Shown: in pieces, positions 51,765 to 59,758 of the stretch | Numbering within the stretch: position 1 is the stretch's first letter | Layout: each line of letters starts with the position of its first letter | Source of the DNA: Streptomyces caatingaensis | GTDB lineage: Bacteria > Actinomycetota > Actinomycetes > Streptomycetales > Streptomycetaceae | DNA: 64,000 bases | Direction: 5' to 3' | Assembly (NCBI RefSeq): GCF_001187435.1 | Contig: NZ_LFXA01000002.1 | Coordinates: 744,001 to 808,000 of the forward strand | Notes under the pieces: model-generated | Databases searched by the model: none | Seen by the model: the letters and a program-made list of their open reading frames with translations, nothing else | Told to the model about the DNA's origin: nothing | Made by a program: the position numbers and the translations under genes

Positions 51765-52811
51765 ATGCGCCGTGTCCCCGCCCGCCGCCCCACGATCAAG
51801 GACATCGCGCGCCGCGCCGGCGTCTCCCCGAGCGCCGTCTCCTTCGCCCTCAACGGCCGCCCCGGCGTCTCGCCCGCCACCCGCGACCGCGTCCGGCGCG
51901 TCGCCGAACAGCTCGGCTGGCGGCCCAGCACGGCCGCCCGCGCCCTCTCCGGCGAGGGCGCGGCCACGGTCGGCCTGGTGCTGGCCCGCCCCGCCCGCAC
52001 CCTCGGCGTCGAGTCCTTCTTCCTCCAGCTCGTCTCCGGCGTCCAGGAGGCCCTGTCCGAGCGCCACTTCGGCCTGCTCCTCCAGGTCGTGGAGGACGTG
52101 TCCGCCGAGTGCGCCGTCCACCACCGCTGGTGGGCCGAGCGCCGGGTGGACGGCGTCCTCGTCGTCGATCCGCGCGAGGACGACCCCCGGTACGCGCAGT
52201 TGGCCGCCCTCGGCCTCCCCGCCGTGATCGTCGGCGCCCCGGCCGGGCCCCTCCCGCCGTCCGCCGGGGCGATCTCCGCCGTCTGCGCCGACGACACCGC
52301 CGCGATGGCCGCCATCGTGGACCACCTCCACTCCCTCGGCCACCGCCGCATCACCCACATCGCCGGACTCCCCGGCCTCGCCCACACCCGCCGCCGCATC
52401 GCCTCCCTCCGCGCCGAGGCGGACCGCCGGGGCCTCCACCGCGTCGCCTCCCTCGTCACCGACTACTCCGACGCCCAGGGCGCGGAGGCCACCCACCGTG
52501 TCCTCGCCGCCCCCCGCCCCCCGACGGCCCTCGTCTACGACAACGACGTGATGGCCGTCGCCGGCCTCGCCGCCGCCGGCCGCCGCGGCCTCTCCGTCCC
52601 CGGCGACCTCTCCATCGTCGCCTGGGACGACTCCGTCCTCTGCCGCACCGCCCACCCGTCCCTCACCGCCCTCTCCCGCGACACCCCCGCCTTCGGCCAC
52701 CGCGCCGCCCGCCACCTCCTCGCCCTCCTCGACGGCGCACCCCCGGTCCGCGTCCACGAGGAGCCGCTGCGGCTGGAGGCGCGGGGGAGTACGGGGGTGT
52801 GCCGGGGCTAG
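51765..52811 (+). CDS. LacI-family repressor of the glycan locus
   Basis: 348 residues. N-terminal HTH and hinge: TIKDIARRAGVSPSAVSFALNGRPGVS, then LGWRPSTAARALSG. Periplasmic-binding-like effector domain from about 65 (VGLVLARPARTL, RRVDGVLVVDPRE, HRRITHIAG, VYDNDVMAVAGLAAAGRRGLSVPGDLSIVAWDDS). Divergent from the sugar importer, so it most likely represses it until a sugar binds. AAGGGAGG 7 bases before ATG. Confidence 0.95.
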   Translation: MRRVPARRPTIKDIARRAGVSPSAVSFALNGRPGVSPATRDRVRRVAEQLGWRPSTAARALSGEGAATVGLVLARPARTLGVESFFLQLVSGVQEALSERHFGLLLQVVEDVSAECAVHHRWWAERRVDGVLVVDPREDDPRYAQLAALGLPAVIVGAPAGPLPPSAGAISAVCADDTAAMAAIVDHLHSLGHRRITHIAGLPGLAHTRRRIASLRAEADRRGLHRVASLVTDYSDAQGAEATHRVLAAPRPPTALVYDNDVMAVAGLAAAGRRGLSVPGDLSIVAWDDSVLCRTAHPSLTALSRDTPAFGHRAARHLLALLDGAPPVRVHEEPLRLEARGSTGVCRG

Positions 52812-52815
52812 GCCC

Positions 52816-53001
52816 TCAACCGGACGCCGCCCGGTGCCGTTGACGGTGGGCCACGAAGGCCCGTGCCAACGTGTCGGCCTCCGCGGACGGTTTGCCTTCG
52901 TAAGCGGTCCGCCAGGCCCTGTCCAGCCGTCGGCAGAGGGCGCAGCCGTCCACCGGCGCGGGCATCACGGGCGGGCCGCCGCTGTGGGGGAGCGGGATCA
53001 T
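52816..53001 (-). CDS. Small CxxC protein
   Basis: 61 residues with GCALCRRLDRAW (CxxC) near the N-terminus and a basic C-terminus (RHRAASG). Its ATG overlaps the stop of the gene in front by 4 bases, which supports both. It ends 4 bases from the end of LacI. Not recognised; small zinc-binding or regulatory protein possible. Confidence 0.65.
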   Translation of the reverse strand: MIPLPHSGGPPVMPAPVDGCALCRRLDRAWRTAYEGKPSAEADTLARAFVAHRQRHRAASG

Positions 53002-53249
53002 GTGGTCCCCCAGAGGTCCGGGGCGGCGATCTCCTCCGTCACGAGCGAGGGCCCCACCCAACTGAGCCTGACCCGCTGCCGCTTGACCGGATGGATCCCC
53101 GACCGCCGCCGCTCCCCGGGCGTCGCGAGGCGCAGCCCCTCCGGTGCGGCCTCCCACCCGCGTCCGCCGCCGGGCGGCCGCAACTGGACTGTCGCACCCG
53201 TCCCGTCCACGACCTGCCCGACCATCCGCGTCGCGTGTCCATCAACCAC
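52998..53249 (-). CDS. Hypothetical protein
   Basis: About 83 residues: VVDGHATRMVGQVV, QLRPPGGGRGWEAAPEGLRLATP and a C-terminal SWVGPSLVTEEIAAPDLWG. Start uncertain; GTG 53249 has GAGG 5 bases upstream, and the frame is open to GTG 53312. Coupled to the CxxC gene. Divergent from the XRE gene, a place where Streptomyces often keep small genes. No family recognised. Confidence 0.6.
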   Translation of the reverse strand: MVDGHATRMVGQVVDGTGATVQLRPPGGGRGWEAAPEGLRLATPGERRRSGIHPVKRQRVRLSWVGPSLVTEEIAAPDLWGTT

Positions 53250-53416
53250 GCACCTCGGGGGGAACTCCGGTCCCGTTGTTCGCACGTTCGATCCTCTGGG
53301 AGTCCCGCTCACGGTGAACGGGAATCATCTGGGGAGGATCAGATTCCAGCCACGCGGCCCCGCTGACCAGGGTATTTTCCATTCCAAGCAGCCACTGGAA
53401 TCGGGGAGTTGGACGT

Positions 53417-54739
53417 ATGGGCGAAGAATGTGCGTCGCCTGCGGCCGAGTTCGGCAAGGAGGTCAAGTTCGCCCGCGAGGCCCGGGGGTGGTCACAGGCG
53501 AAGCTCGCCTACGAGATGCACTTCCGGCAGCCGCATGTGAGCAAGGTCGAGACCGGGCAGCAACTGGCGAGCGCGCAGTTCGCGGAGCAGTTGGATCGGG
53601 TGTGCGGGACGCCGGGGGTCTACGCCCGGATGCGGCAGAAGGCCGCCGATGCGGGGAGTCCCGCGTGGTTCATTCCCTACCTGCAATTGGAGCGGGAGGC
53701 GCTGACGAATTGCCGTTACTCCGGCATGCTGGTCCTGGGTGTTCCGCAGACCCCGGCGTATGCGGAGGCCGTCTTCCGGGCGGCTCGTCCGCAGGATTCG
53801 CCCCAGCAGATCGAGGCGTTCGTCGCGCAACGCATGCAGCGCCGGGAGCTGCTCGACGGACCCAACCCGATGAAGCTGTGGGCCGTCTTCTACGAGTCCG
53901 TCCTGTGGTCCGGTGTAGGTGGACCCGATGCGATGCGGGAGCAACTGCGCTTCCTGGCGGAGGCCACGGAGTCGCCGCACATCAATCTCCAGGTGTTCCC
54001 GTTCAGTGCCGGAGCTCCGCCGCGAGGGCTGCCCTTCAGCCTGATCACCCACCAGAACGGCAAGGAAGTCCTGTACGAAGAGACCTACTCGCGAGGGCAG
54101 ATCACCGACTCGGCGAAACTGGTGGCCGAGGCGCGGGTGGTCTTCGAGCAGTTGCGCGCTGATGCCTTGTCGCGGGAGGAATCGATCCGGTTTATCCGAT
54201 GGAGGCGGGGTCGACCTCGCGGCACGGCTCCCCGTGCCGCGCGGCGGCCGCGCGGACGGCCTGGTAGTTCTCGGCGGCGCACCGCGTGGCCTGGGCGCCG
54301 AGGACGACGAAGGCGCCCCCGGCCCGGGGGACGGCGGGGCCGCCGGCCGCCTCCCCGTTCCCGGCCACCACCACATCGGCTGTCACGGTGGACACCACGC
54401 ATCAACTCCCCGCCCGGCCCCGCCCCTCGGCCGATCCGGCCATGGTGGGAACATGCGTCCCATGAGTCAAGACAGCAGACAGGACGCCGACGTCGCACCC
54501 GTCACGTTCGTCAACGTCATCGAGGTGCCCGCCGACCAGGTCGAGAGATTCGTGGCCACCTGGCGCGAGCGGGCGCGGATCATGAGCACCGCACCCGGAT
54601 TCCGGGATTCCCGGCTGCACCGGGCCCTGTCCTCGGAGACGCGCTTTCAACTGATCAATGTCGCCCACTGGGACAGCCGCGGGGCCTGGCAGGCGGCCAT
54701 GGCGAACCCGGAGTTCAGGGCGCGTATGCGGGCCCTTGA
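53417..54739 (+). CDS. XRE regulator, Scr1/DUF5753 type, with lost normal end
   Basis: HTH at about 10-65 (FGKEVKFAREARGWSQAKLAYEM, QPHVSKVETG) and a DUF5753 domain to about 260 (IPYLQLEREA, YSGMLVLGVPQTPAYAEA, EQLRFLAE, VLYEETYSRGQI). Normal members end shortly after the ESIRFIR-like helix (about 280 residues). Here that point (about 54200) runs into Arg/Pro-rich sequence for 180 more residues, which are the shadow of a gene on the other strand and of the following monooxygenase gene. So the true stop has been lost or a junction lies there. Function: DNA-binding regulator. Confidence 0.75.
   Translation: MGEECASPAAEFGKEVKFAREARGWSQAKLAYEMHFRQPHVSKVETGQQLASAQFAEQLDRVCGTPGVYARMRQKAADAGSPAWFIPYLQLEREALTNCRYSGMLVLGVPQTPAYAEAVFRAARPQDSPQQIEAFVAQRMQRRELLDGPNPMKLWAVFYESVLWSGVGGPDAMREQLRFLAEATESPHINLQVFPFSAGAPPRGLPFSLITHQNGKEVLYEETYSRGQITDSAKLVAEARVVFEQLRADALSREESIRFIRWRRGRPRGTAPRAARRPRGRPGSSRRRTAWPGRRGRRRRPRPGGRRGRRPPPRSRPPPHRLSRWTPRINSPPGPAPRPIRPWWEHASHESRQQTGRRRRTRHVRQRHRGARRPGREIRGHLARAGADHEHRTRIPGFPAAPGPVLGDALSTDQCRPLGQPRGLAGGHGEPGVQGAYAGP
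54192..54398 (-). CDS. Small hypothetical protein opposite the XRE 3' end
   Basis: 68 residues: VSTVTADVVVAGNGEAAGG, AFVVLGAQATRCAAENYQAVRAAAARHGE, CREVDPASIG. GTG 54398 has GGGGAG 10 bases upstream, and the composition looks coding, unlike the opposite frame. It ends where the XRE protein loses its family resemblance. Not recognised. Confidence 0.6.
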   Translation of the reverse strand: MVSTVTADVVVAGNGEAAGGPAVPRAGGAFVVLGAQATRCAAENYQAVRAAAARHGEPCREVDPASIG

Positions 54740-54821
54740 GGACGACCCGGATATCACCGTGTCGGCAAATCCCGCCCTGTACGAGGTCGTTGCCGGTTTC
54801 GGCGAACAGCTGGACGAGTAG
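54462..54821 (+). CDS. Antibiotic biosynthesis monooxygenase-domain (ABM) protein
   Basis: 119 residues of the ABM fold (PF03992): VTFVNVIEVPADQVERFVATWRERA, GFRDSRLHRAL, FQLINVAHWDSRGAWQAAMANPEFRARM, the usual pattern of small cofactor-free monooxygenases or heme-degrading HmoA-like proteins. ATG 54462 is chosen; ATG 54453 is also possible. No biosynthetic partners nearby, so the substrate is unknown. Confidence 0.88.
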   Translation: MSQDSRQDADVAPVTFVNVIEVPADQVERFVATWRERARIMSTAPGFRDSRLHRALSSETRFQLINVAHWDSRGAWQAAMANPEFRARMRALEDDPDITVSANPALYEVVAGFGEQLDE

Positions 54822-54928
54822 CGGCAAAGCCGTGGGCAGGATTTCGACCAGGATCGAATGCTGAGGCGGAGGCTGCCGCAGAGCCCCTAGCGTCGGAACG
54901 GAACAACCGCTCCGAAATGGGGGAAGCA

Positions 54929-55282
54929 ATGCGCACGTTCACGTTCGGCCGCCGCGCCGCCGCCGCACTGGTCGCGACCGTCGCGATCGGCGGCCTCGCC
55001 GCCGTCCCGTCGACCGCCGCGGAATCGGGCGCCGCAGGAATGACGTCGTCCTTCGTCGCGTACGAGGGGACGAGTTTCAGCGGGCGCTCGGCCGACATCA
55101 ACGGCTGTGGGTTCCACCAGATCCCGTTCCACGGGTCGTACAAGTGGGTCCCGCGCGGCCAGGACGGCCGGATGCACAACGCGGCCGACGGCCGTGACCC
55201 GGTCCATACGGTGCTGCGGAGCAACCGTGACGCCGAGCAGTCCACTCCGTTCGGCTGGCAGAGCCTGTACATCGTCTGCTGA
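54929..55282 (+). CDS. Small secreted protein, peptidase inhibitor I36-like
   Basis: 117 residues. Signal peptide (about 1-26, with AAAALVATVAIGGLAAVPSTAAE), then a short beta-rich domain: SFVAYEGTSFSGRSADINGCG, LRSNRDAEQSTPFGWQSLYIVC. The YEGxxFxG..DI..C pattern is that of beta-gamma-crystallin/I36 SMI-like inhibitors. Two cysteines likely form a disulfide. ATG 54929 has GGGGAAG 5 bases upstream; an in-frame ATG at 54917 would include that site. Confidence 0.8.
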   Translation: MRTFTFGRRAAAALVATVAIGGLAAVPSTAAESGAAGMTSSFVAYEGTSFSGRSADINGCGFHQIPFHGSYKWVPRGQDGRMHNAADGRDPVHTVLRSNRDAEQSTPFGWQSLYIVC

Positions 55283-55295
55283 CGCCGGCAGTGCC

Positions 55296-55334
55296 GGAGA
55301 ACCCCCGGGCGCCCAGGGCGGCCGGGGGTTCTCC
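55296..55334 (+). terminator. Strong hairpin terminator
   Basis: A perfect 13-bp stem (GGAGAACCCCCGG at 55296-55308, its complement at 55322-55334) with a 13-base loop, 13 bases after the stop of the I36-like gene. No long T-run follows. Confidence 0.85.
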
Positions 55335-55373
55335 CCACCCCGCCACCCGCCGCCACCAGCGCATACGGTTTAA

Positions 55374-55390
55374 TTGCGAGCGATTCGCAA
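55374..55390. promoter_or_regulatory. Nur-type operator upstream of the nickel importer
   Basis: TTGCGA, 5 bases, TCGCAA: a perfect inverted repeat that fits the Streptomyces Nur box, tTGCaa-N5-ttGCAA, including the 5-base gap. It lies 33 bases before the start of the first importer gene, within the expected promoter (TACGGT at 55365-55370 may be the -10). Nur is the nickel-sensing Fur-family repressor, so it would shut off import when nickel is plentiful. Confidence 0.75.
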
Positions 55391-55423
55391 GAGCAATGGA
55401 CCGAGAGCAAAGGAGCGCGGCGC

Positions 55424-57022
55424 ATGACGGCCCGATCCATTCGGGGAATGGCCGCCATGGCCATGGCAGGCATTCTCGCCGCGGGAGCCGCCACCGCCTG
55501 TTCGAAGCCCGCCGGCAAGGGCGGCACGAGCGGGGGCAAGGACTCCCTCGTCGTCGGTCTGGCGGAGGAGCCGGACACGCTGAGCCCGCTCCTCGGCTAC
55601 GGCAAGGACGGCAACTCCAAGATCTTCGACGGGCTGCTGCGCCACGACGCGGAGATGAGGCTCCGGCCGGCGCTGGCCGCCGAGCTCCCGACCGTGACCG
55701 ACGGCGGGCGGACGTACACGTACAAGCTCCGGCACGGCGTGAAGTTCAGCGACGGCGAGCCGTTCACCGCGAAGGACGTCGTCTTCACCTACGAGACGAT
55801 CCTCGACAAGAAGACGAACAACGAGAACAAGGGCGAGCTCGACGCGATCGACAGCGTCAGCGCGCGCGGCGACGACTCGGTCGTCTTCAAGCTCAAGTAC
55901 CCGTACGCGCCGTTCGCCGAGCGCACGGTGCTGCCGATCGTCCCGGAGCACGTCGCCAAGGGGCAGGACGTCAACACCGGCGCGTTCAACACCAAGCCGG
56001 TGGGCACCGGGCCGTACGTGCTGACGGGCTGGAGCAAGGGCGAGAAGCTGACCTTCGCCGCCAACCCGGACTACTGGGGCGGCGCGCCGAAGATCAAGAA
56101 GCTGACGATGGCGATCGTCAAGGACGACGACGTGCGCGCCACCCGGCTGCGCTCCGGCGACCTCGACGGCGCGATCCTGCCCCCGAACCTCGCGGACGGC
56201 TTCCGCAAGGATGCGGGCAAGAAGATCATCACCGCCCGGACCACCGACTTCCGCGGTGTGACCCTGCCCACGGCCAACAAGGTCACCGGCGACCTCGCCG
56301 TGCGCCGCGCGCTCGACCTGGCCGTGGACCGCAAGGCGATGGTCGCCGAACTGCTGGAGGGCGCGGGCCGCGAGGGCTACGGGCCGGTGCCGACGGACAG
56401 CCCGTGGTTCGCGAAGGGCACGGAGCGCCCGTACGACCCGGACAAGGCGCGGAAGCTGCTCGACGACGCGGGCTGGAAGCCCGGCGGCGACGGGATCCGG
56501 GAGAAGGACGGGCGGAAGGCCGAGTTCACGCTCTGGTTCCCGGCCGGGGACAAGCTCCGCCAGGAGCACGCGCTCGCCTTCGCCTCCGACGCGAAGAAGG
56601 TCGGCGTCAAGGTGACCGTGCAGAGCGGCACCTGGGAGGTCATCGAGCCGAAGATGAAGGACGACGCCGTCCTCGCGGGCGGCGGCAACCCGGCCGACCC
56701 GGACTTCGACCTCTACAACCTCCTGCACTCCTCCCTCGCCCTCGACGGCTTCAACAACATGGCCGCCTACGACAACCCCGAGGTCGACAAGGCCCTGGAG
56801 GAGGGCCGGCACGCGGGCGACAAGGCCGCGCGCAAGGCGGCCTACGACAAGGTCCAGCGCGGCCTCGCCGACAACCCCGGCTATGTCTTCTTCACGCACG
56901 TCGACCACCTCTACGTCGTCGACGACGCCTGGAAGGACCTGACGACGCAGACCGAGCCGCACGACCACGGCCTCGGCGCGGGCCCGTGGTGGAACGTCGA
57001 GGCGTGGCAGCCGAAGCCGTGA
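55424..57022 (+). CDS. nikA: Nickel ABC importer, substrate-binding lipoprotein
   Basis: 532 residues of solute-binding family 5. Lipobox TAC with Cys26; mature start LVVGLAEEPDTLSPL, then YKLRHGVKFSDGEPFTAKDVVFTYE and ANPDYWGGAPKIKKL, which are usual for Dpp/Nik/Opp binders. Five-gene order (binder, two permeases, two ATPases) equals nikABCDE, and the Nur-like operator in front supports nickel, though a dipeptide would give the same domains. Translation begins 33 bases after the Nur box. Confidence 0.85.
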   Translation: MTARSIRGMAAMAMAGILAAGAATACSKPAGKGGTSGGKDSLVVGLAEEPDTLSPLLGYGKDGNSKIFDGLLRHDAEMRLRPALAAELPTVTDGGRTYTYKLRHGVKFSDGEPFTAKDVVFTYETILDKKTNNENKGELDAIDSVSARGDDSVVFKLKYPYAPFAERTVLPIVPEHVAKGQDVNTGAFNTKPVGTGPYVLTGWSKGEKLTFAANPDYWGGAPKIKKLTMAIVKDDDVRATRLRSGDLDGAILPPNLADGFRKDAGKKIITARTTDFRGVTLPTANKVTGDLAVRRALDLAVDRKAMVAELLEGAGREGYGPVPTDSPWFAKGTERPYDPDKARKLLDDAGWKPGGDGIREKDGRKAEFTLWFPAGDKLRQEHALAFASDAKKVGVKVTVQSGTWEVIEPKMKDDAVLAGGGNPADPDFDLYNLLHSSLALDGFNNMAAYDNPEVDKALEEGRHAGDKAARKAAYDKVQRGLADNPGYVFFTHVDHLYVVDDAWKDLTTQTEPHDHGLGAGPWWNVEAWQPKP

Positions 57023-58005
57023 GCGCCCTGCCCTGGGGGGCGATGGCCCGCATGACGGGACGGCGGCTGCTGGCCGCCGTCCCCGTGCTGGCCGTCGTCA
57101 CCTTCGCCGTCTTCGCCGTCGCGGCGGCCTCGCCCTTCGACCCGGCCTACGCGGGCTCGTCCGGGCCGGTCGCGGGGCGGGACGTCCTGGACCAGGTGCG
57201 CCGGAACCTGGGCGCCGACCGGCCGTTCGCCGTCCGCTGGTGGGAGTGGGTCACCCACGCCCTCGCCGGCGACCTCGGCGACTCCGCCACGCTGCGGCAG
57301 CCGGTGTCCCAGGTCATCGGTGAACGCATCGGCTGGTCGGTGCTGTTGTGCGGGGTCGCCTTCGTCCTCGCGGTCGTCGCCGGGACGGTGCTCGGGGTGC
57401 TCGCCGCGCGCCGCCGCGGCGGGCTCTTCGACAAGGCCGTCACCGCGCTCTCCTACATGCTGGAGGCGGCGCCGCCGTTCTGGATCGGGCTGCTCGCCGT
57501 CTGGCTCTTCGCGCTGCGGCTGGACGTGCTGCCGGCGGGCGGGCTCACGGACACCGGGAGCGACGCGGTCACGGCCGGGCAGGTGCTGCCCCACCTGGTG
57601 CTGCCCGCCTGCGTCCTCGCGGTCACCCAGCTGCCGTGGTTCGTCCTGTACGTACGGCAGGGGGTCGGTGACGCGCTCGCCGAGGACCCCGTGCGCGGCG
57701 CCCGCGCCCGCGGGCTGGGCGAGCGCACCGTCCTGCTGGGGCACGCGCTGCGCTCCGGCCTGCTGCCCGTCCTGACCCTCATCGGCTCCCGCGTGCCCGA
57801 ACTGATCACCGGAGCGCTGCTCGTGGAGACCGTCTTCAGCTGGCCGGGGATCGCCTCGGCCACGGTCGAGGCGGCGACGTCCGTGGACTTCCCGCTGCTG
57901 GCGGCGCTGACGGTGCTGGCGACGGCGGCCGTGCTCCTGGGGAACCTGCTGTCCGACCTGCTGTACGGCCTGGCCGATCCGCGGGTGGCCCATGAAGGGA
58001 TGTGA
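57019..58005 (+). CDS. nikB: Nickel ABC importer, permease NikB
   Basis: About 328 residues, DppB-type permease: six helices, LGADRPFAVRWWEWVTHALAGDLGDS in the first loop, and the EAA loop EDPVRGARARGLGERTVLLGHALRSGLLPVLTLIG. GTG 57019 overlaps the nikA stop by 4 bases; ATG 57043 is an alternative start. Forms the membrane channel with NikC. Confidence 0.9.
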   Translation: MSALPWGAMARMTGRRLLAAVPVLAVVTFAVFAVAAASPFDPAYAGSSGPVAGRDVLDQVRRNLGADRPFAVRWWEWVTHALAGDLGDSATLRQPVSQVIGERIGWSVLLCGVAFVLAVVAGTVLGVLAARRRGGLFDKAVTALSYMLEAAPPFWIGLLAVWLFALRLDVLPAGGLTDTGSDAVTAGQVLPHLVLPACVLAVTQLPWFVLYVRQGVGDALAEDPVRGARARGLGERTVLLGHALRSGLLPVLTLIGSRVPELITGALLVETVFSWPGIASATVEAATSVDFPLLAALTVLATAAVLLGNLLSDLLYGLADPRVAHEGM

Positions 58006-58010
58006 CAGGC

Positions 58011-58829
58011 ATGGGTGACCGCCTGCGGCTGTCCGCCGCCCTCGTCGCCGTCGTCGTGCTCACCGCGCTGGTCGCCCCCGTGGCCTGGCCGCTGGACGAG
58101 CAGGCCGTCGACCTCGCGGCGAAGCTGCGGCCGCCGTCCTGGGCGCACCCGTTCGGGACGGACGAGGTCGGACGGGACCTGCTGCTGCGCTGTGTGCACG
58201 GTCTGCGCGTGTCCCTGCTCGTCGGCGTCGTGGCCGCGCTGGCCGCGACCGTCGTCGGGACGGCGGTCGGTACGCTCGCCGGGGCGCTCGGCGGCTGGGC
58301 CGACCGTGTCGTGATGCGCCTCGTCGACCTCTTCTCGTCCGTGCCGCACCTGCTGCTCGGGATCTTCGTCGTGGCGATGTTCCGGCCCGGCGTCTGGCCG
58401 GTCGTCGCGTCGGTCGCGGTCACGCACTGGCTGTCCACGGCCCGGATCGTGCGGGCGGAGCTGCTGTCGCTGCGCACCCGCCCCTACGTCGACGCGGCGA
58501 TCTCCGGTGGTGCCTCGCGGTGGCGGGTGACCGTGCGGCACCTGCTGCCCGCGGTGCTGCCGCGCGCCGGGCTCGCGGCCGTCCTCATGGTCCCGCACGC
58601 GATCTGGCACGAGTCGGCGCTGTCGTTCCTCGGCCTCGGCCTGCCCGCCCACACGGCGAGCCTCGGCTCGATGGCCCAGGCCGCGCGCGGCACGCTGCTC
58701 GCCGGCCAGTGGTGGCCGACCCTCTTCCCCGGGCTGTTCATCATCGTCCCCACGCTGGCCGTCGCGGGCCTCGCGGGGGCCTGGCGCGAACGGCTCGATC
58801 CCCGCCGGCGATCGGAGCTCGCGCTGTGA
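58011..58829 (+). CDS. nikC: Nickel ABC importer, permease NikC
   Basis: 272 residues, DppC-type permease: HPFGTDEVGRDLLLRCVHGLRVSLLVG, EAA loop RPYVDAAISGGASRWRVTVRHLLPAVLP, SALSFLGLGLPAHTASLGSM. ATG 58011 has AAGGGA 10 bases upstream; GTG 58002 overlaps the nikB stop and is possible. Confidence 0.93.
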   Translation: MGDRLRLSAALVAVVVLTALVAPVAWPLDEQAVDLAAKLRPPSWAHPFGTDEVGRDLLLRCVHGLRVSLLVGVVAALAATVVGTAVGTLAGALGGWADRVVMRLVDLFSSVPHLLLGIFVVAMFRPGVWPVVASVAVTHWLSTARIVRAELLSLRTRPYVDAAISGGASRWRVTVRHLLPAVLPRAGLAAVLMVPHAIWHESALSFLGLGLPAHTASLGSMAQAARGTLLAGQWWPTLFPGLFIIVPTLAVAGLAGAWRERLDPRRRSELAL

Positions 58830-59758
58830 CGCCCCTGCTGGACGTCCGTGGACTGACCGTCCGCTTCCGCATGCCGGGCGGACGGGAGGTCGCGGCCGTC
58901 ACCGACGTGTCGTTCGAGCTCCGGGAGGGCGAGTGCCTCGCGCTCATCGGCGAGAGCGGCTGCGGCAAGTCCGTGCTCGCGTCCGCCCTGCTGGGGCTGT
59001 TGCCGGGCAACGCCGTGGCCTCGGGGCGGGCGCTGCTCGGCGGCGGCCTCGACCTGACGGCGGCGGATGAGCGGGTGCTCGCGCGGACGGTGCGGGGGCG
59101 GCGGGTCGGCCTGGTGCCGCAGAGCCCGTCGGCGCACCTGACGCCCGTGCGGACGGTCCGCTCCCACCTGCGCGAGACCCTGCGCGAGCTGACCGGACGG
59201 CGGGGCGGCGAGGAGGCCGCCGCCGCGCGGGCCTCCTTCCCCGCCGACCACCTCGACCGGTACCCGCACCAGCTCTCCGGCGGCCTCGCCCAGCGGGCGG
59301 CCACGGCGCTCGCGCTCGTCGGGGACGCGCCGTTGCTGCTGGCCGACGAGCCGACGACGGGGCTCGACCGGGAGCTGGTGGAGCGCACCGCGGACGAGCT
59401 GCGGCGCCATGTGGACGCCGGCCACGCGCTGCTGATGATCACGCATGACCTGGCGGCGGCCGAGCGGATCGCGGACCGGGTGGCGGTGATGTACGCGGGC
59501 CGGATCGTCGAACTGGCCGACGCCGCCCGCTTCTTCGGCTCCCCCGGCCCCCGGCACCCGTACGCGCGCGGCCTGCTCGACGCCCTGCCCGAACGGTCCT
59601 TCACCCCGATCCCCGGCATGCCGCCGGAGCTCGACGCGCTGCCCCCGGGCTGCGCGTTCGCCGCGCGCTGCCCGTCGGCGACGGACGCCTGCGCCGCTGT
59701 GCCGGCCTTCGACGGCACCGTCGCCTGCCACCACGCCCCGGAGGCCTCCCGTGCTTGA
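58826..59758 (+). CDS. nikD: Nickel ABC importer, ATPase NikD
   Basis: 310 residues. Walker A GESGCGKSV, signature LSGGLAQRAA, Walker B LLLADEPTTGLD, HDLAAAERIADRVAVMYAG. The C-terminal Cys-rich oligopeptide-ATPase region (GCAFAARCPSATDAC) is present. GTG start overlaps the nikC stop by 4 bases. Confidence 0.92.
   Translation: MTPLLDVRGLTVRFRMPGGREVAAVTDVSFELREGECLALIGESGCGKSVLASALLGLLPGNAVASGRALLGGGLDLTAADERVLARTVRGRRVGLVPQSPSAHLTPVRTVRSHLRETLRELTGRRGGEEAAAARASFPADHLDRYPHQLSGGLAQRAATALALVGDAPLLLADEPTTGLDRELVERTADELRRHVDAGHALLMITHDLAAAERIADRVAVMYAGRIVELADAARFFGSPGPRHPYARGLLDALPERSFTPIPGMPPELDALPPGCAFAARCPSATDACAAVPAFDGTVACHHAPEASRA

Noticed and set aside
55374..55390. The inverted repeat as a Zur or iron box.
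   Set aside because: Streptomyces Zur sites are AT-rich with a TGAAAATG core, whereas TTGC-N-GCAA with a 5-base gap fits Nur.
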